This document shows positions 36,162-45,985 of a DNA stretch of 64,000 nt, piece after piece. This DNA is from Cylicocyclus nassatus (lineage: Eukaryota; Nematoda; Chromadorea; Rhabditida; Strongylidae). Position numbers and translations under genes: made by a program. Location of the stretch: contig CATQJL010000112.1 of assembly GCA_958299035.1 (NCBI GenBank), positions 8,470,880-8,534,879 on the forward strand, read 5' to 3'. The first letter of the stretch is position 1; each line of letters starts with the position of its first letter. The notes under the pieces were generated by a model that made no database searches, was not told where the DNA came from, and saw only the letters and a program-made list of their open reading frames with translations.

Positions 36162-37660
36162 AAAATCTACTAAAAAATAAGATATTAATTATAACCAAGT
36201 ATAGATAAACGCAAATTTTCGTCTTTTCAAACTTAGGCTGTATCAAAATTTGAAATAAAAAACATTTTCGAATAACTGTTTATTTGCATAAGGGTATGCT
36301 CCTAGAACAATAAGGTTTGCACTGATGGCGGTGCATATGGCAAAAACAATGTGACAGCAGCCTAATGTCTGGAAAAGCAGCATACGAAAAAACTTGATAC
36401 GAAACTTTTTGAAAAATAAATGGGAAATAAAAAATCAAATAAAAAACACGAAGAGCAAAGAATAACGACAAAAGTAGGATTCATCTGCATTTTAACTAGT
36501 ATAAAAGCAGTATTGTCACAAAAATGGTTGGCTAAGTCCTTAGTTCCGAATTTTTGCGAAAAGAGTCAGAATTTGAGGAAGATCTGTTTGTCCAAAAGTA
36601 AATAAGTTAGGATTCGCTCCGAAAATTCTCCGGTTGGATTTGCTAGGAAGCAATGATGTGCAAGGAGTGGCATCGAGCATATGCTTTACGCCATGGTTCT
36701 AGTAAAGACCGTGAAACAGGAAATAGTCGACAAAACGCACCCTAATTCAATGGTGCCTTAGTCGAGTATCTTCTATAATATAAAATTGATAAAATTTAGC
36801 TTATTAAATACAGCTTATTATATAAATTTATTCGTATTTGAAGATCAATTGAGAGATCATGAGAGATGATTATTAAGAGATTTGAGCGGTTGAGAAGTAC
36901 GCGAAAATGATGCCAAATTTAGCTTCGAATGGTAGAATGCCAAACAAAATAAATCAATTTCGAACATTTTTTCGTCATAATTTATTCGAAAAAAATCTTT
37001 GTAGGAAAGAGAACGATCATCATTGCAAATATGGTAATAATTTCTGTTTCAAATGGAGAAAACTCGTGATCACCGGAGTTCAAGTTAAGAGAAAGACCTA
37101 ATTTATGTGATTGTTGCTAAGAAAATTTGTATTTTACAATAAACATGATATTTTTTCGAGAAATCTGCACAATTTTCGAATTTTTCTGCGAAATGAAGGT
37201 CAAATCCAGTAAATCTATCATACTAAAGTTTCAAGCTTTTTCACAAAATTCAATCGGCTTCAAAAGAAATGAAGAAGTTTGTTCCTTAAGGCTAAATCAC
37301 AGGTTTTTGCGAAATGATTTTGCGGGATATTTAGATTTATCAAATTTGTAAAGATCTAGAAGCCATAAAGGAGATCCTCCGCTGAATTGTTGAGACTTTC
37401 TTAGAACGATAGCATTTGCCAGTACCAAAAGAATAGCCATTTGCATAGTAGCAAATTGAATGACCCGCGAGAATGTGAGTGGAAGAAATGGTCGCTACCA
37501 TGGCAGTGATTTTTTTCTCGCATTTGCCCGGGAAAACTGATAAATCCCCGTTCAACAAAGACTCAACAGATCATTCGCTCCCATGAGAATTTCATATTAT
37601 TTGCGAAAATTGCGTGACAGGAGGAGGCTCGTAATCGTAGTGGAAATAGCGCAATAAAAA
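36162..37660. other. Gene-free stretch
   Basis: AT-rich. Only short unremarkable open frames. Confidence 0.4.
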
Positions 37661-38050
37661 GCCGAAGTCATAGGGAATGAGAACGGGAGGGGGGGGGGGG
37701 GGAGGGTGGCAAAAGCGTGACATGTGGCAAAAGCGGCGGGAAAACAAAACCCGTGGTGCTGAGTGAATTACAGGGTTCGCGCGTTGAGGTAACGGAGACT
37801 GACGCGTCGCCGCGGTGAGAGCAGCGTACGGGGGAGAGGAGAACACGGTGTTTCTCTCCCAACTCTCGGGGGTTGTTTTCAAACGTCGGGCTGCCCCCCG
37901 TCAGTGGCTCCACGGGGCGATCGATTCACTCTCCGACATCGTGAACGCACAACCCGACGAGCGCCAACGCAGATTACAGCGAAAAGGCCAAAGAAGAGCG
38001 GTTTTGCAGAGTTCTGCGGTCAGCAAGTTAAAATTCTCGTCTAAACTTTT
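37661..38050. other. CpG-rich island
   Basis: A strongly CpG-rich block with a G14 tract (37689-37702). Plus-strand frame 37815-38078 (87 codons, Arg/Gln-rich) is open across it but has no recognised family. It could be a regulatory island or an unrecognised exon. Confidence 0.35.
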
Positions 38051-38084
38051 TATGGAGATTCGAGGCAATTTAGATTAAATTTTC

Positions 38085-38840
38085 CTGTTTTAGATACCTT
38101 ATAATAGGTCCTCAAAAACCTGGGAAGATTCCTTGCCAGCCTCCATATAGAAAGAAATTGAATAAGAAAATGTAGACAATATTTTGTGAGCATTTATTAG
38201 GTTGGGTGGAAAAATGTGGGTAAGGTTTTCCGTTTCAGCGGTCATATAATAGGTACAGGGAAAATTACGGCAAAGTTTCCTGTTTCAAGAGTATAATTAA
38301 GAAAATGCATCGAAACCCGTTGTTTCTGTGATTTTGTGGCAAAGTAAATGATAAATTGGGCAATTTCCCCGTTTTAGCATCCCTATAATACCGTTATTAA
38401 CAGATTTTAGGCAGATTGAAGAACAAAATTTTAAGAAAATTTCCCGAGTAATCATATAATAGGCAAAGTATAAATCTCCCTTGTTATAGCGGTCAAGTAA
38501 ATTGAATAACAAAATGGTAGTTTATTTCAACGTTACACAGATCATGTGATGGAAGAATTAATAAAATGTTGGTGAAGTTTCCCGTTTCTGTAGTCATATA
38601 TGTATTAAAAACTGAATGACAAAATTCAGGAAAAAATTTCCCGTTTCAGCAATCCAGTAAAGTAACTAGCAAATTCTATATCAGATTTAAGATCCTTAGC
38701 TGTCATGTGATAGATCGAGTGGCAAGTAAACGAATTTTCCGCTTCAGCGTTTGTACAAGAGAGCAAGAAACAAAATCGAGGCAAAATTTCCCGTTTCAGC
38801 AACTATATAATATTGTCAAACAGTAGATTATTCGATCCGC
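38085..38840 (+). repeat. Degenerate array of TTTCCCGTTTCAG-containing units
   Basis: At least nine versions of AATTTCCCGTTTCAGC-NN-TCATATAATAGG occur here (for example near 38085, 38225, 38276, 38368, 38440, 38578, 38636, 38733 and 38787), at irregular 40-110-bp spacing. Two stray copies lie near 63715 and 63880. No coding. Confidence 0.55.
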
Positions 38841-40034
38841 ACATTACCTCTTCAGTGCAGATAGGCCAGCCATGAATTCATTTTTTGATGAATTTCAAAA
38901 TTTACTGCGCAAATATGTGTTGTTGTGCAATTGCAGAAATTGCCATTAAAAACATTAGAGCTATATATATAAACGCTCATGTGGATAAAGTACATAGAAT
39001 CTTACAACAAGGACAGTTTTCTTTGAAAAAAAAAACAGTTTTTAGTTAAACTCGAGTATTGTGTTCAATTTTCTTTAAATTCGAATAATTATTACGAAAT
39101 TTTTACGACGTTTCTTCCGCCATTTTTCTGCTACCACAAGAAGAATTTCAAAGTGAATCAGCGGAAAATGTTACTTATTATTGTGAAATGATTCCCCCCC
39201 CCCCCCCAAAGAAAAATTCATCAAACATACGAAAACGGAAATATGAGCAAAGTTAATCTGCTAATCGCGTTTTTGGATAAGCACACGCTGTCAACTGTGA
39301 TAGAATTTATGAGCGCTCATGTGTGTGCACGGATAAACACATTTGAAGTGTGTCGCACTTTTTCTGCAGAGATTAATGACATGTTACGCAAATTCACCCT
39401 GCCTAATCCATTTAGCGTTCGGAAAATAAATGGTGATCAGGTTTCCAAAGGCTTATTGAGTCAGCAAATCAGCATTAGAGAGATGAATTGGCTATTTTTG
39501 ATGGAAATGATAAAAGAACGTTTGTTGTATTCATTATCTTTTCAAAATGTCTTGCTTGCTATCTTGCTTGTTACTATGGAGAAAAGTGTATTTTGAAAAA
39601 TAAAATCTTTTATCACGAAAAAAGTGTCTTCCCGATCGTTTGATTTCCAATAAACGATTTTAGAAATAGTCACTTTTTAATGGATAAAAAGACCATTATA
39701 ACTTTTAGAAAGTAAGTAAATGAATAATGATTACTATTTCAACAACAAGCAATATGGAATTTTTTCAAATCACAATTTTTTCAAAATATGTTAGCAAAAG
39801 TGACAATAAAAAAGCTGAAATGGCTGGTTTTGATGTTTTTGATGAGGAATTTCTTTGCAGATTCGTCAATTTGAATAGAAAAGGAGGAAGCTTCAAAAGT
39901 GAAAAATGAAAGTCTGCGTTGATGATAAAAAAATCAATAACAACTACTGATGATAATCAATTCTTCACAACTTGATTTTTCGAAAAGACTTCATTTTCAG
40001 CTAAATTTATTATAACCAATGACACCACCCTTAA
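38841..40034. other. Stretch with one small open frame
   Basis: AT-rich. It contains a C14 tract (39194-39207) and the 117-codon frame at 39243-39596. Confidence 0.35.
39243..39596 (+). CDS. Hypothetical 117-aa open frame
   Basis: The frame starts MSKVNLLIAFLDKHTL and ends with a hydrophobic segment (NVLLAILLVTM). The stop codon is followed within ten bases by AATAAA. I recognise no family, and a frame of this length is expected by chance; the polyadenylation signal is the only extra support. Confidence 0.15.
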   Translation: MSKVNLLIAFLDKHTLSTVIEFMSAHVCARINTFEVCRTFSAEINDMLRKFTLPNPFSVRKINGDQVSKGLLSQQISIREMNWLFLMEMIKERLLYSLSFQNVLLAILLVTMEKSVF

Positions 40035-40262
40035 GGGCCGGTCACACTTTATGCGATTCCAGTCGCGACGCGATTTGGCAATTTGCCAGAAGTCTTCAGG
40101 TCCAACACTAGCAAACTGGACATGCACAGTGTGTGTAGCTTACATGGACTGATGAGATGTCCTATCTTTTGTACATTTAAAATGTGTTTACAATGAGTTA
40201 TAGAGAGTTGGAATATTGCCAAATCACGTCGCGAATGAAATCGTGTGAAGTATGTCCGACCC
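40035..40262. mobile_element. Short TIR element (MITE) with GGGCCGGTCACACTT ends
   Basis: The left end GGGCCGGTCACACTTTATGC...GTCGCGACGCGATTTGGCAA mirrors the right end, whose reverse complement reads GGGTCGGACATACTTCACAC...TCGCGACGTGATTTGGCAA. It is flanked by TTAA on the left and TTTA on the right, so a TWA/TTAA-type target is possible but not proven. No coding. Confidence 0.6.
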
Positions 40263-41663
40263 TTTACGGCGAAGATGAGGATTCTACATAAAACAGAAGT
40301 ATGATGGCCGCACATAAAACTCTTCTTTTAAACTTGTTTTGCGACCTTGACTCAGTCTATAAAGATTCCTTTGGTGATGAAAAAGCAACAATTCACTCAA
40401 CCTTGCAAATGTGTTGACATATTTTGACATTGAAGATACATTCTCGGTCAATGCTTTCGTAAACTCTTAGAATCCTTCCATGTGAAGTCAAAAGTATGAG
40501 ATTTGGAAGAATGGAAAGAAAAAAGGGATAAAGAGAGCTGGTTTGCAAATTTTGTAATGAGTGCCTGGAATTTTGAATTGATGTATTACCTTGTCTTTTT
40601 CGATTTTTTATTAATGACTTCACAATCATAGTCTGGTTAACACATGGGATGTCGAAGCGTAAAAGTAATCCCGTATGAGTTGCAAAGTTTGAGATTTATA
40701 AAAGAGGAAAGGAGGGAAAATATTAATTTGAATCTTGCAGTTTAGACTCAAATATGACTTAGATTCAAATATGACCGTTGAAAGTCTGATTTTATTTTTT
40801 GAAAAATATTCTTCAAAAGTGTTCACCTGCAAACTGCAGGTAACATTCGCCACATTTTTCATTTTCATCGAAAGTAAAAAGAAAAATAAAAACATTTTTA
40901 CTTTTTTCCTTCTATTCTGGTGACCACTTTTTGCGCGTAAGAAAAAGTAAGGATGATAGAAAAGTACTTTTTCGTCTGAGAGCCAGGAAGAAGTCAAGCT
41001 TGATTTTTGATTGTAAGATAGATAGTCGCCAAAAATGGATTTGATATGTAATGCTTAGTTTATCGCATTTCTTCGGACTCAATTCGCACTTGAATGCAGT
41101 TAGAAAGGCCCAAAAAAATTTTTTTCAAAAGTTTGTCGCGTAATTTTTTCTACACAATTTTTTAAATTTAATTTCCACTTAGCGCTGTTTCATTTCAGAT
41201 AACATGTGATAAAATAGTAGCAATAAACACTTAGTATACATGCACTAATCGGATAAAAGGCTTGGAATTAACTTCGGCTCTAAAACAATATCACATCCAT
41301 TATGCCAACCAGAAGCAAAAGTATCGACGAACACTTCCCCGTTCTTGTGAATGATTATTATCCCTGCGCTGCAACAGGAACTTTTGGAAAAGAAAATTCC
41401 TGGAATTGCGGACTATTGGAGAAATAAGGACAAAAATCGATAGTAATGAGTATTGGACTTTAGCAGGAATACTTTTATTTGGTTTTCTATGTGGTTTTCA
41501 ACTTAGCATGTCAAGCAACTGCAATTGTTATCTTCTAACTATTGTTTATTTCATTGTAACGCCGTTTTATTTTGATTTTCATGCTAATTATCAGTATGGG
41601 AGCTTAATTCTGACGATTATGATAATCGTAATATTATAATGATAACAGCACTAATCTAATATA
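40263..41663. other. Gene-free stretch
   Basis: AT-rich. A 77-codon frame at 41406-41639 encodes a mostly hydrophobic peptide with two possible membrane segments but no recognised family. It is probably chance. Confidence 0.3.
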
Positions 41664-42610
41664 TTAGGTTGTCTCATAATTAATGCACGTTTTTATTTGC
41701 TTGCTTTAGCAAAGCAACCAGACTCAACCCATCAAAGGGTAAAGGGTACTGTTCGATAGAGCAAAGCAAGCTCTACAAGATGGCACTCATGTCTTTGCGC
41801 CATGCTCGTCCACGGAGAGTACGAACTCAAAATCTAAAGATTTCCAAATGCCCAAAAAATCGAAAAAAATCAGATCTTCGTCCAAATAATTTCTACGGAC
41901 CTCCCACTCGCTCACACCAATACTATCGATATCTAATATCCATATGTGCGATTGCCGTATTTTTTCTTTGACTAGAAACTGAGAAAACGAAAATTTTCGT
42001 GTTTTTCTAAAAGCAATGCTGAGCCGTTTTTGCTTATGTAGTTCTAGACTACAAGCCTAGGTAAGCATAACTGTAGATTTTCAGCCTATTTCGAGCGGTA
42101 CTTTTCGAGAAATGTCGATTTTAGCACTGAAACTGAAACGAAAAAATCCGAATTCGTTATTTTTCAAAAACTACCGCTTGGAATGGGCTGAAAACCTACA
42201 GTTATACTTAACCTAGGTTTGTAGTATAGAACTACATACGCAAAAACGGCTCAGCATTGCTTTGAGAAAATCAGGGAAATTCTCGCTTTCTCAGTTTCTA
42301 GTCAAGGAAAAAATACGACAATCGCACATATGGATATCAGATATCGATAGTATTGATGTGAGCGAGTGGGAGGTCCGTAGAGATTAGTTGGACAAAGATC
42401 TGATTTTTTTCGATTTTTTGGGCATTTGAAAATTTTTAGATTCTGAGTTCGAACTCTCCGTGGATCGAGCATGGCGCAAAGATATGAGTGCCATCTTGTA
42501 GAGCTTACTTTGCTCTATCGAACAGTACCCCTTACCCTTTGTTGGGTTGAGTCTGGTTGCTTTGCTAAAGCAAGCAAATAAAAACGTGCATTAATTATGA
42601 GACAACCTAA
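41664..42610. mobile_element. Mariner-type foldback element 1 (947 bp)
   Basis: It starts TTAGGTTGTCTCATAATTAA and ends with its inverse. TTAGGTTG ends and TA targets (41662-41663 and 42611-42612) are typical of mariner-related elements. The inverted arms run almost to the centre (about 450 bp each, very similar), with a short loop near 42130-42160. No transposase is encoded. The arms' similarity implies a fairly young foldback. Confidence 0.8.
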
Positions 42611-42612
42611 TA

Positions 42613-43562
42613 TTAGGTTGTGTAATAAGTTCGTTCGCATTTTTTGTTTCAATTTTTTCTCGGTATTTCACAAAGCATTTGGCATAGTGTTTGTATGCCT
42701 TCGGAAGCTCTAAGTCTGCTTTACCAAACTGCTATCATCGTAATCCTAGTTTTGAAAATGTTAAATAAAAAATTCAACTGCAAACCGAAAAATCTCAAAG
42801 AGCGAAAATCCCATTTTTGATAACTATGTTACGCTTTGTCTTGAATGGGTTTAAACGCTTGAAAAACGGCTCGAAAATTTTGCTGAGTGTATAAATAGGA
42901 TACCGTAGCTTCCGCAGATTACTTATATGTGCTAAAATTTCTCAAAAATTGATATTGTAAACTCAAGAATAGGTATATTTTTGATGTCTCTTCGGCGTCA
43001 GCATTAAGCATCTGTAAACACCTTTGAGGAAGAGTGGTAGCCGAACAATCCAGGAATTGGCAGATAATGTGGTCTATGACCACTAAAGCATCAAATAAAT
43101 GGGTATTGCAGTTGAAAATCCAAAATTTGGGGGACACACAGTCCAAAGTGGGTGAGACAATGAACGCCGCTGGGCAGGGCCTTGTTACGCCGACTTTTGC
43201 AAAAATTCCATGAAACGGTCGGCGAAAGGAAGTGGGCAAACGTAAACAGTTTCAGTAAGTGCATAAACGGTCAGCTAGTTATTTTTCTTGTTCTCAGGCT
43301 TTTTGAGTAAATTTTAACAACAAATAACCGGAAAACTAAGGAAGAAAAAAGATGTCAAAAATAGAGTTTTTGTCTTCTCAAATTTCCCCGTGTGTAGTCA
43401 AATTTTTTGTTCAACTTTCCAAGAATCGAAAATATAATAGCGGAAGTTTGGTAGAGCAGACTTAAAGCTTTTTAATGCCTAGTAACATTATGCCAAATGC
43501 TTTGCAATATATTGAGAAAAAATTAAAACAAAAAATGCGAACGAACTTATTACACAACCTAA
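42613..43562 (+). mobile_element. Mariner-type TIR element 2 with transposase remnant (950 bp)
   Basis: It starts TTAGGTTGTGTAATAAGTTC and ends with its inverse, flanked by TA at 42611-42612 (shared with element 1) and 43563-43564. The TIRs are about 200 bp with more divergence than in element 1. Near 43045-43110 a plus-strand stretch reads RTIQELADNVVYDH, followed by stops. This resembles the helix-turn-helix of mariner transposases (TIRELAEEL-x-VSHSTI) and suggests decay from an autonomous element. Confidence 0.75.
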
Positions 43563-43571
43563 TATGAAGAC

Positions 43572-43663
43572 TCGTTAGCTCAAACCTTCCAATAGCGGGA
43601 AATCGCGGTGCGGTCCCGAAGCGCAAGGATGCAATCTAGCACCTTCACTTACAGGTTCACTAA
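43572..43663 (+). repeat. GAAA-hairpin repeat family, copy 2, at the edge of the mariner pair
   Basis: It has the same start (TCGTTAGCTCA), a GCGG-GAAA-UCGC hairpin that keeps pairing through a G-U wobble, GGTCCCGAAGCG and an AGGTTCACTA end. The mariner pair sits just upstream. Joining the outer flanks across the TA gives ATCTAATATGAAGACTCGTT, which aligns with the sequence just upstream of copy 3. Confidence 0.55.
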
Positions 43664-45008
43664 TATTGAGTGATTATGAACGTAACTAAAGCTCAAAGAA
43701 AAGCAAAAGCTCCAGAAAAATCTGTTATAGACAAAAATAGACATTATGAAATCATTAAGAGTATGAAGGCGATCCCATACCTCTTTGACGTCAATGAAAC
43801 AACTAATCCGAATATGCATGACACATCTTCTTGCAAAATTCATTAACAAAATTAGTTTCTATTTCTGTCAGAGACATTAACGTAATACTTGAAGTTCTTG
43901 TTTGAGGCAGGAAACAAAGCCGAAACTGACAAAAATTTGGTGCCAAGGCTTAATTGGGTTTTGCTACAACTTTTACTTTTTATTTATCACAGACTATTGA
44001 AAAAACAGATTTGATAACTCTTGCAACAAATGTAATATCCAAGCCTTTTGGAAAGATTGCTTAATGATTTCTGCCTCCGTTTACAGAAATGATAAAGAAA
44101 TTGCCGTAGAAAACGTTCCCCTATGGACGTTCGAGAAAATTTTTTTTCGAGAAAGTTCGTAAATGTTGAAAAATCTCAGTATATCTGTACATGAGGTTTT
44201 CAATCAAACACGTGAAGCATAATGCTCATCTAACTTATTCAAATACTTATTTCTTGACTTTTTAAAAATTTAGCCAGATGGACCTAGAATGATACCTATT
44301 CCTGCCTTGAAAATAAGATAAGAAAGGACAGCACCGATCAATAGCACTGAATTTACCACACTACATGGAGATACAGAATATTGTGCGAACCCGCACAAAA
44401 ATCATTCGTAAGAAAGACGTCCAAAAATTTTAGCCACTAAATTAGAGTACATATGTAACCTTCAACTTCACTTTTGAACCACCAATTCTATAACTTAGCA
44501 TAGCTAAGATTACATTATTTGTTCCCGTTATATTACTGCATTTCGAGCTCGTGCAATACCAGTATACTAAAAATTAGAAAGGGGAAAAATTCACCAAGAG
44601 TAGCAGAAAGCTGTATTGTAGCTGATGAAAGCAGTGTTCAAGCAACTAGGTATGTAAAGTTTTCAACTGAAGACCTATTGACTGCTAAGTCTTCGTCGAA
44701 GTGGCTCAAATGATCTGATTGAGAAATCTAACTCTGAACTCCAGCCCATACCGTACCTTCCACATTTTACCGTACTGAAGGACGTTGATTGGTCCGCCCG
44801 CTGATAGTACGGTGTGGGCGAAGGACTGAGGCTGAAGTTCTCAGCCACGAATGAATCATATGAGCTTCCGTCTGTGCAAGGCTTTGAAAGCCCCTAATAT
44901 CACCCTGAGGGCTTCATAGAGCTAGTGGAATTTTTAATTCCTCTAGCTTTATGAGGGTCCAAAAACATATTTTGTACAGCAGCTTTAGCGCAGATGTTTC
45001 GATAAAAT
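43664..45008. other. Gene-free left flank of the retroelement
   Basis: AT-rich. It contains one ACCGTA/GCTGATT repeat (44728-44905) and no supported gene. Confidence 0.4.
44728..44905 (+). repeat. ACCGTA/GCTGATT repeat family, copy 2
   Basis: It contains CCAGCCCATACCGTACC, then GTTGATTGGTCC, then AGTACGGTGTGGGC and GAATGAATCATATGAG. The outer ACCGTA and TACGGT parts can pair as a hairpin. It is collinear with 62950-63095 in reverse and with 57870-58560. Confidence 0.5.
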
Positions 45009-45019
45009 GTATTCGGACT
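45009..45019 (+). repeat. Left target-site duplication of the PLE insertion
   Basis: GTATTCGGACT here is repeated exactly at 51989-51999. The match extends two bases leftward (AT), where the element's own end also reads AT. Confidence 0.85.
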
Positions 45020-45120
45020 CCTGTCAGTAAGTTCCATGCTCTCTCTTCTCTGAACCTGGGCATTTGGGAACGGTAGTAATATTGTCAGATGATGTTACGC
45101 CAATGCCAGGTTTGTACGGT
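45020..45120 (-). repeat. Inverted 5' fragment of the PLE
   Basis: This 101-bp piece is the reverse complement of 45929-46029. It therefore includes the head-to-tail junction (45970/45971) and the first 44 bases of the coding frame. It joins the direct copy at 45120/45121 with one shared base. Confidence 0.85.
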
Positions 45121-45646
45121 TATTTCCGATCAAGTAAGTGCAGCAATTAAGCGATGCATAGCTCGAGCACAACTGCAAAATGATGTTATGCTCGTGAACA
45201 TCCCGAATGAAAGCATCAAAAAGCAGTTGGTAAGGAACAGGCTTTACGATATAGAATGTCCAACGGAGCATTGCATTGTCTGCCCGTATGGGAAAATAGG
45301 TGATTGCACAAAGGCAGGAGTAGTGTACCAATTAGAGTGCTTGAGCTGTAGGGCAACATATATCGGAGAAACGGGTAGATTGTTGAATGTTAGACTCAAA
45401 GAGCATTTGGCAGCTAAAAGACGAGCAAGTGCGATGTCACCGTTAGGAAGGCATAGAATTGAAACGCACAACGGCAGTGATTTTGACGTTAAATGTACTA
45501 TCTTATCACGCGAAGCAGAGATTTCAGTGAGGAAGACTATTGAGGCAGCGTGGATCTCTCTGAGAAATCCTAGTATGAATAATAGAAATGAATGCATATC
45601 AATAACAGCCGAACTCTTGCCTATCTTAACGATCTGTGAACGATAG
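45121..45646 (+). pseudogene. 5'-truncated PLE ORF: linker and GIY-YIG part only
   Basis: This is identical to the end of the full ORF (48130-48655), starting at ISDQVSAAIKRC and running to the stop. It keeps the Cys-rich linker and GIY-YIG endonuclease but lacks the whole reverse transcriptase. An in-frame ATG at 45089, inside the inverted piece, could give a 185-aa product, but that is fortuitous. It results from incomplete reverse transcription rather than decay. Confidence 0.85.
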
Positions 45647-45655
45647 CCTGCACCT

Positions 45656-45668
45656 ACATATATATAAG
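45656..45668 (+). promoter_or_regulatory. TATA-like box in the PLE inter-ORF region
   Basis: CATATATATAAG, repeated at about 48665 and 51674. It lies about 320 bases upstream of the next ORF, as an internal promoter for a downstream monomer would. AT-rich matches are common, so function is inferred. Confidence 0.4.
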
Positions 45669-45877
45669 TGTAGATCGCTGAGCAAGACTCAGTCTAGTCC
45701 GTCTCTACTGTGCGGCTAACTTGACTCTACTGACTCTCACTAACACCGCGGTGGAAAAGAGGTACGTTTCTCATCAAAGTGTCTCAGTACGTTGCGTACG
45801 GGAGGGATCTAGACTCGGCAGTGCGGGGAGGCGTTTGGCGGTCTGGTCCCACTGATAAAACACTGCAATCTACTTTC

Positions 45878-45916
45878 AGGCCTCCGACGAAGACGATTTT
45901 GTCGAAACGTAAGGCC
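45878..45916 (+). ncRNA. Hammerhead-ribozyme-like motif in PLE, copy 1
   Basis: AGGCC (stem I), then CCGACGA (box 1), then GAC-loop-GTC (stem II), then GAAA (box 2), then CGTA and GGCC (closing stem I). The overall order and the short self-complementary ACGT stem III match the minimal, dimer-type hammerheads known in Penelope-like elements. It deviates by C for U in CUGANGA and by an extra A before stem II, so activity is uncertain. Confidence 0.45.
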
Positions 45917-45985
45917 AATAAACATTCCACCGTACAAACCTGGCATTGGCGTAACATCATCTGACAATATTACTACCGTTCCCAA

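Larger units (their letters stand above)
45647..45985 (+). repeat. PLE inter-ORF (LTR-like) region, copy 1
   Basis: These 339 bases lie between one stop codon and the next ATG. They contain TATATATATAAG (about 45657), a small hairpin CTGAG-CAAGA-CTCAG (about 45679-45693) and the ribozyme-like motif. The same unit follows each ORF. A 61-codon frame inside it is probably not coding. Confidence 0.85.

Noticed and set aside
38085..38840. CRISPR-like regular array
   Set aside because: Units are diverged, spacing is irregular and the genome is eukaryotic.
43572..43663. U6-like word GCGCAAGGATG in the hairpin repeat
   Set aside because: Only this copy has it, and the rest of U6 (5' stem, ACAGAGA) is absent.
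45244..45597. 117-codon minus-strand frame, repeated at 48253 and 51262
   Set aside because: Antisense shadow of the GIY-YIG coding region, repeated only because the element is repeated.
45779..45964. 61-codon open frame in the PLE inter-ORF region (also at 48788 and 51797)
   Set aside because: It runs over the ribozyme-like motif and the 3' untranslated part and has no recognisable domain.
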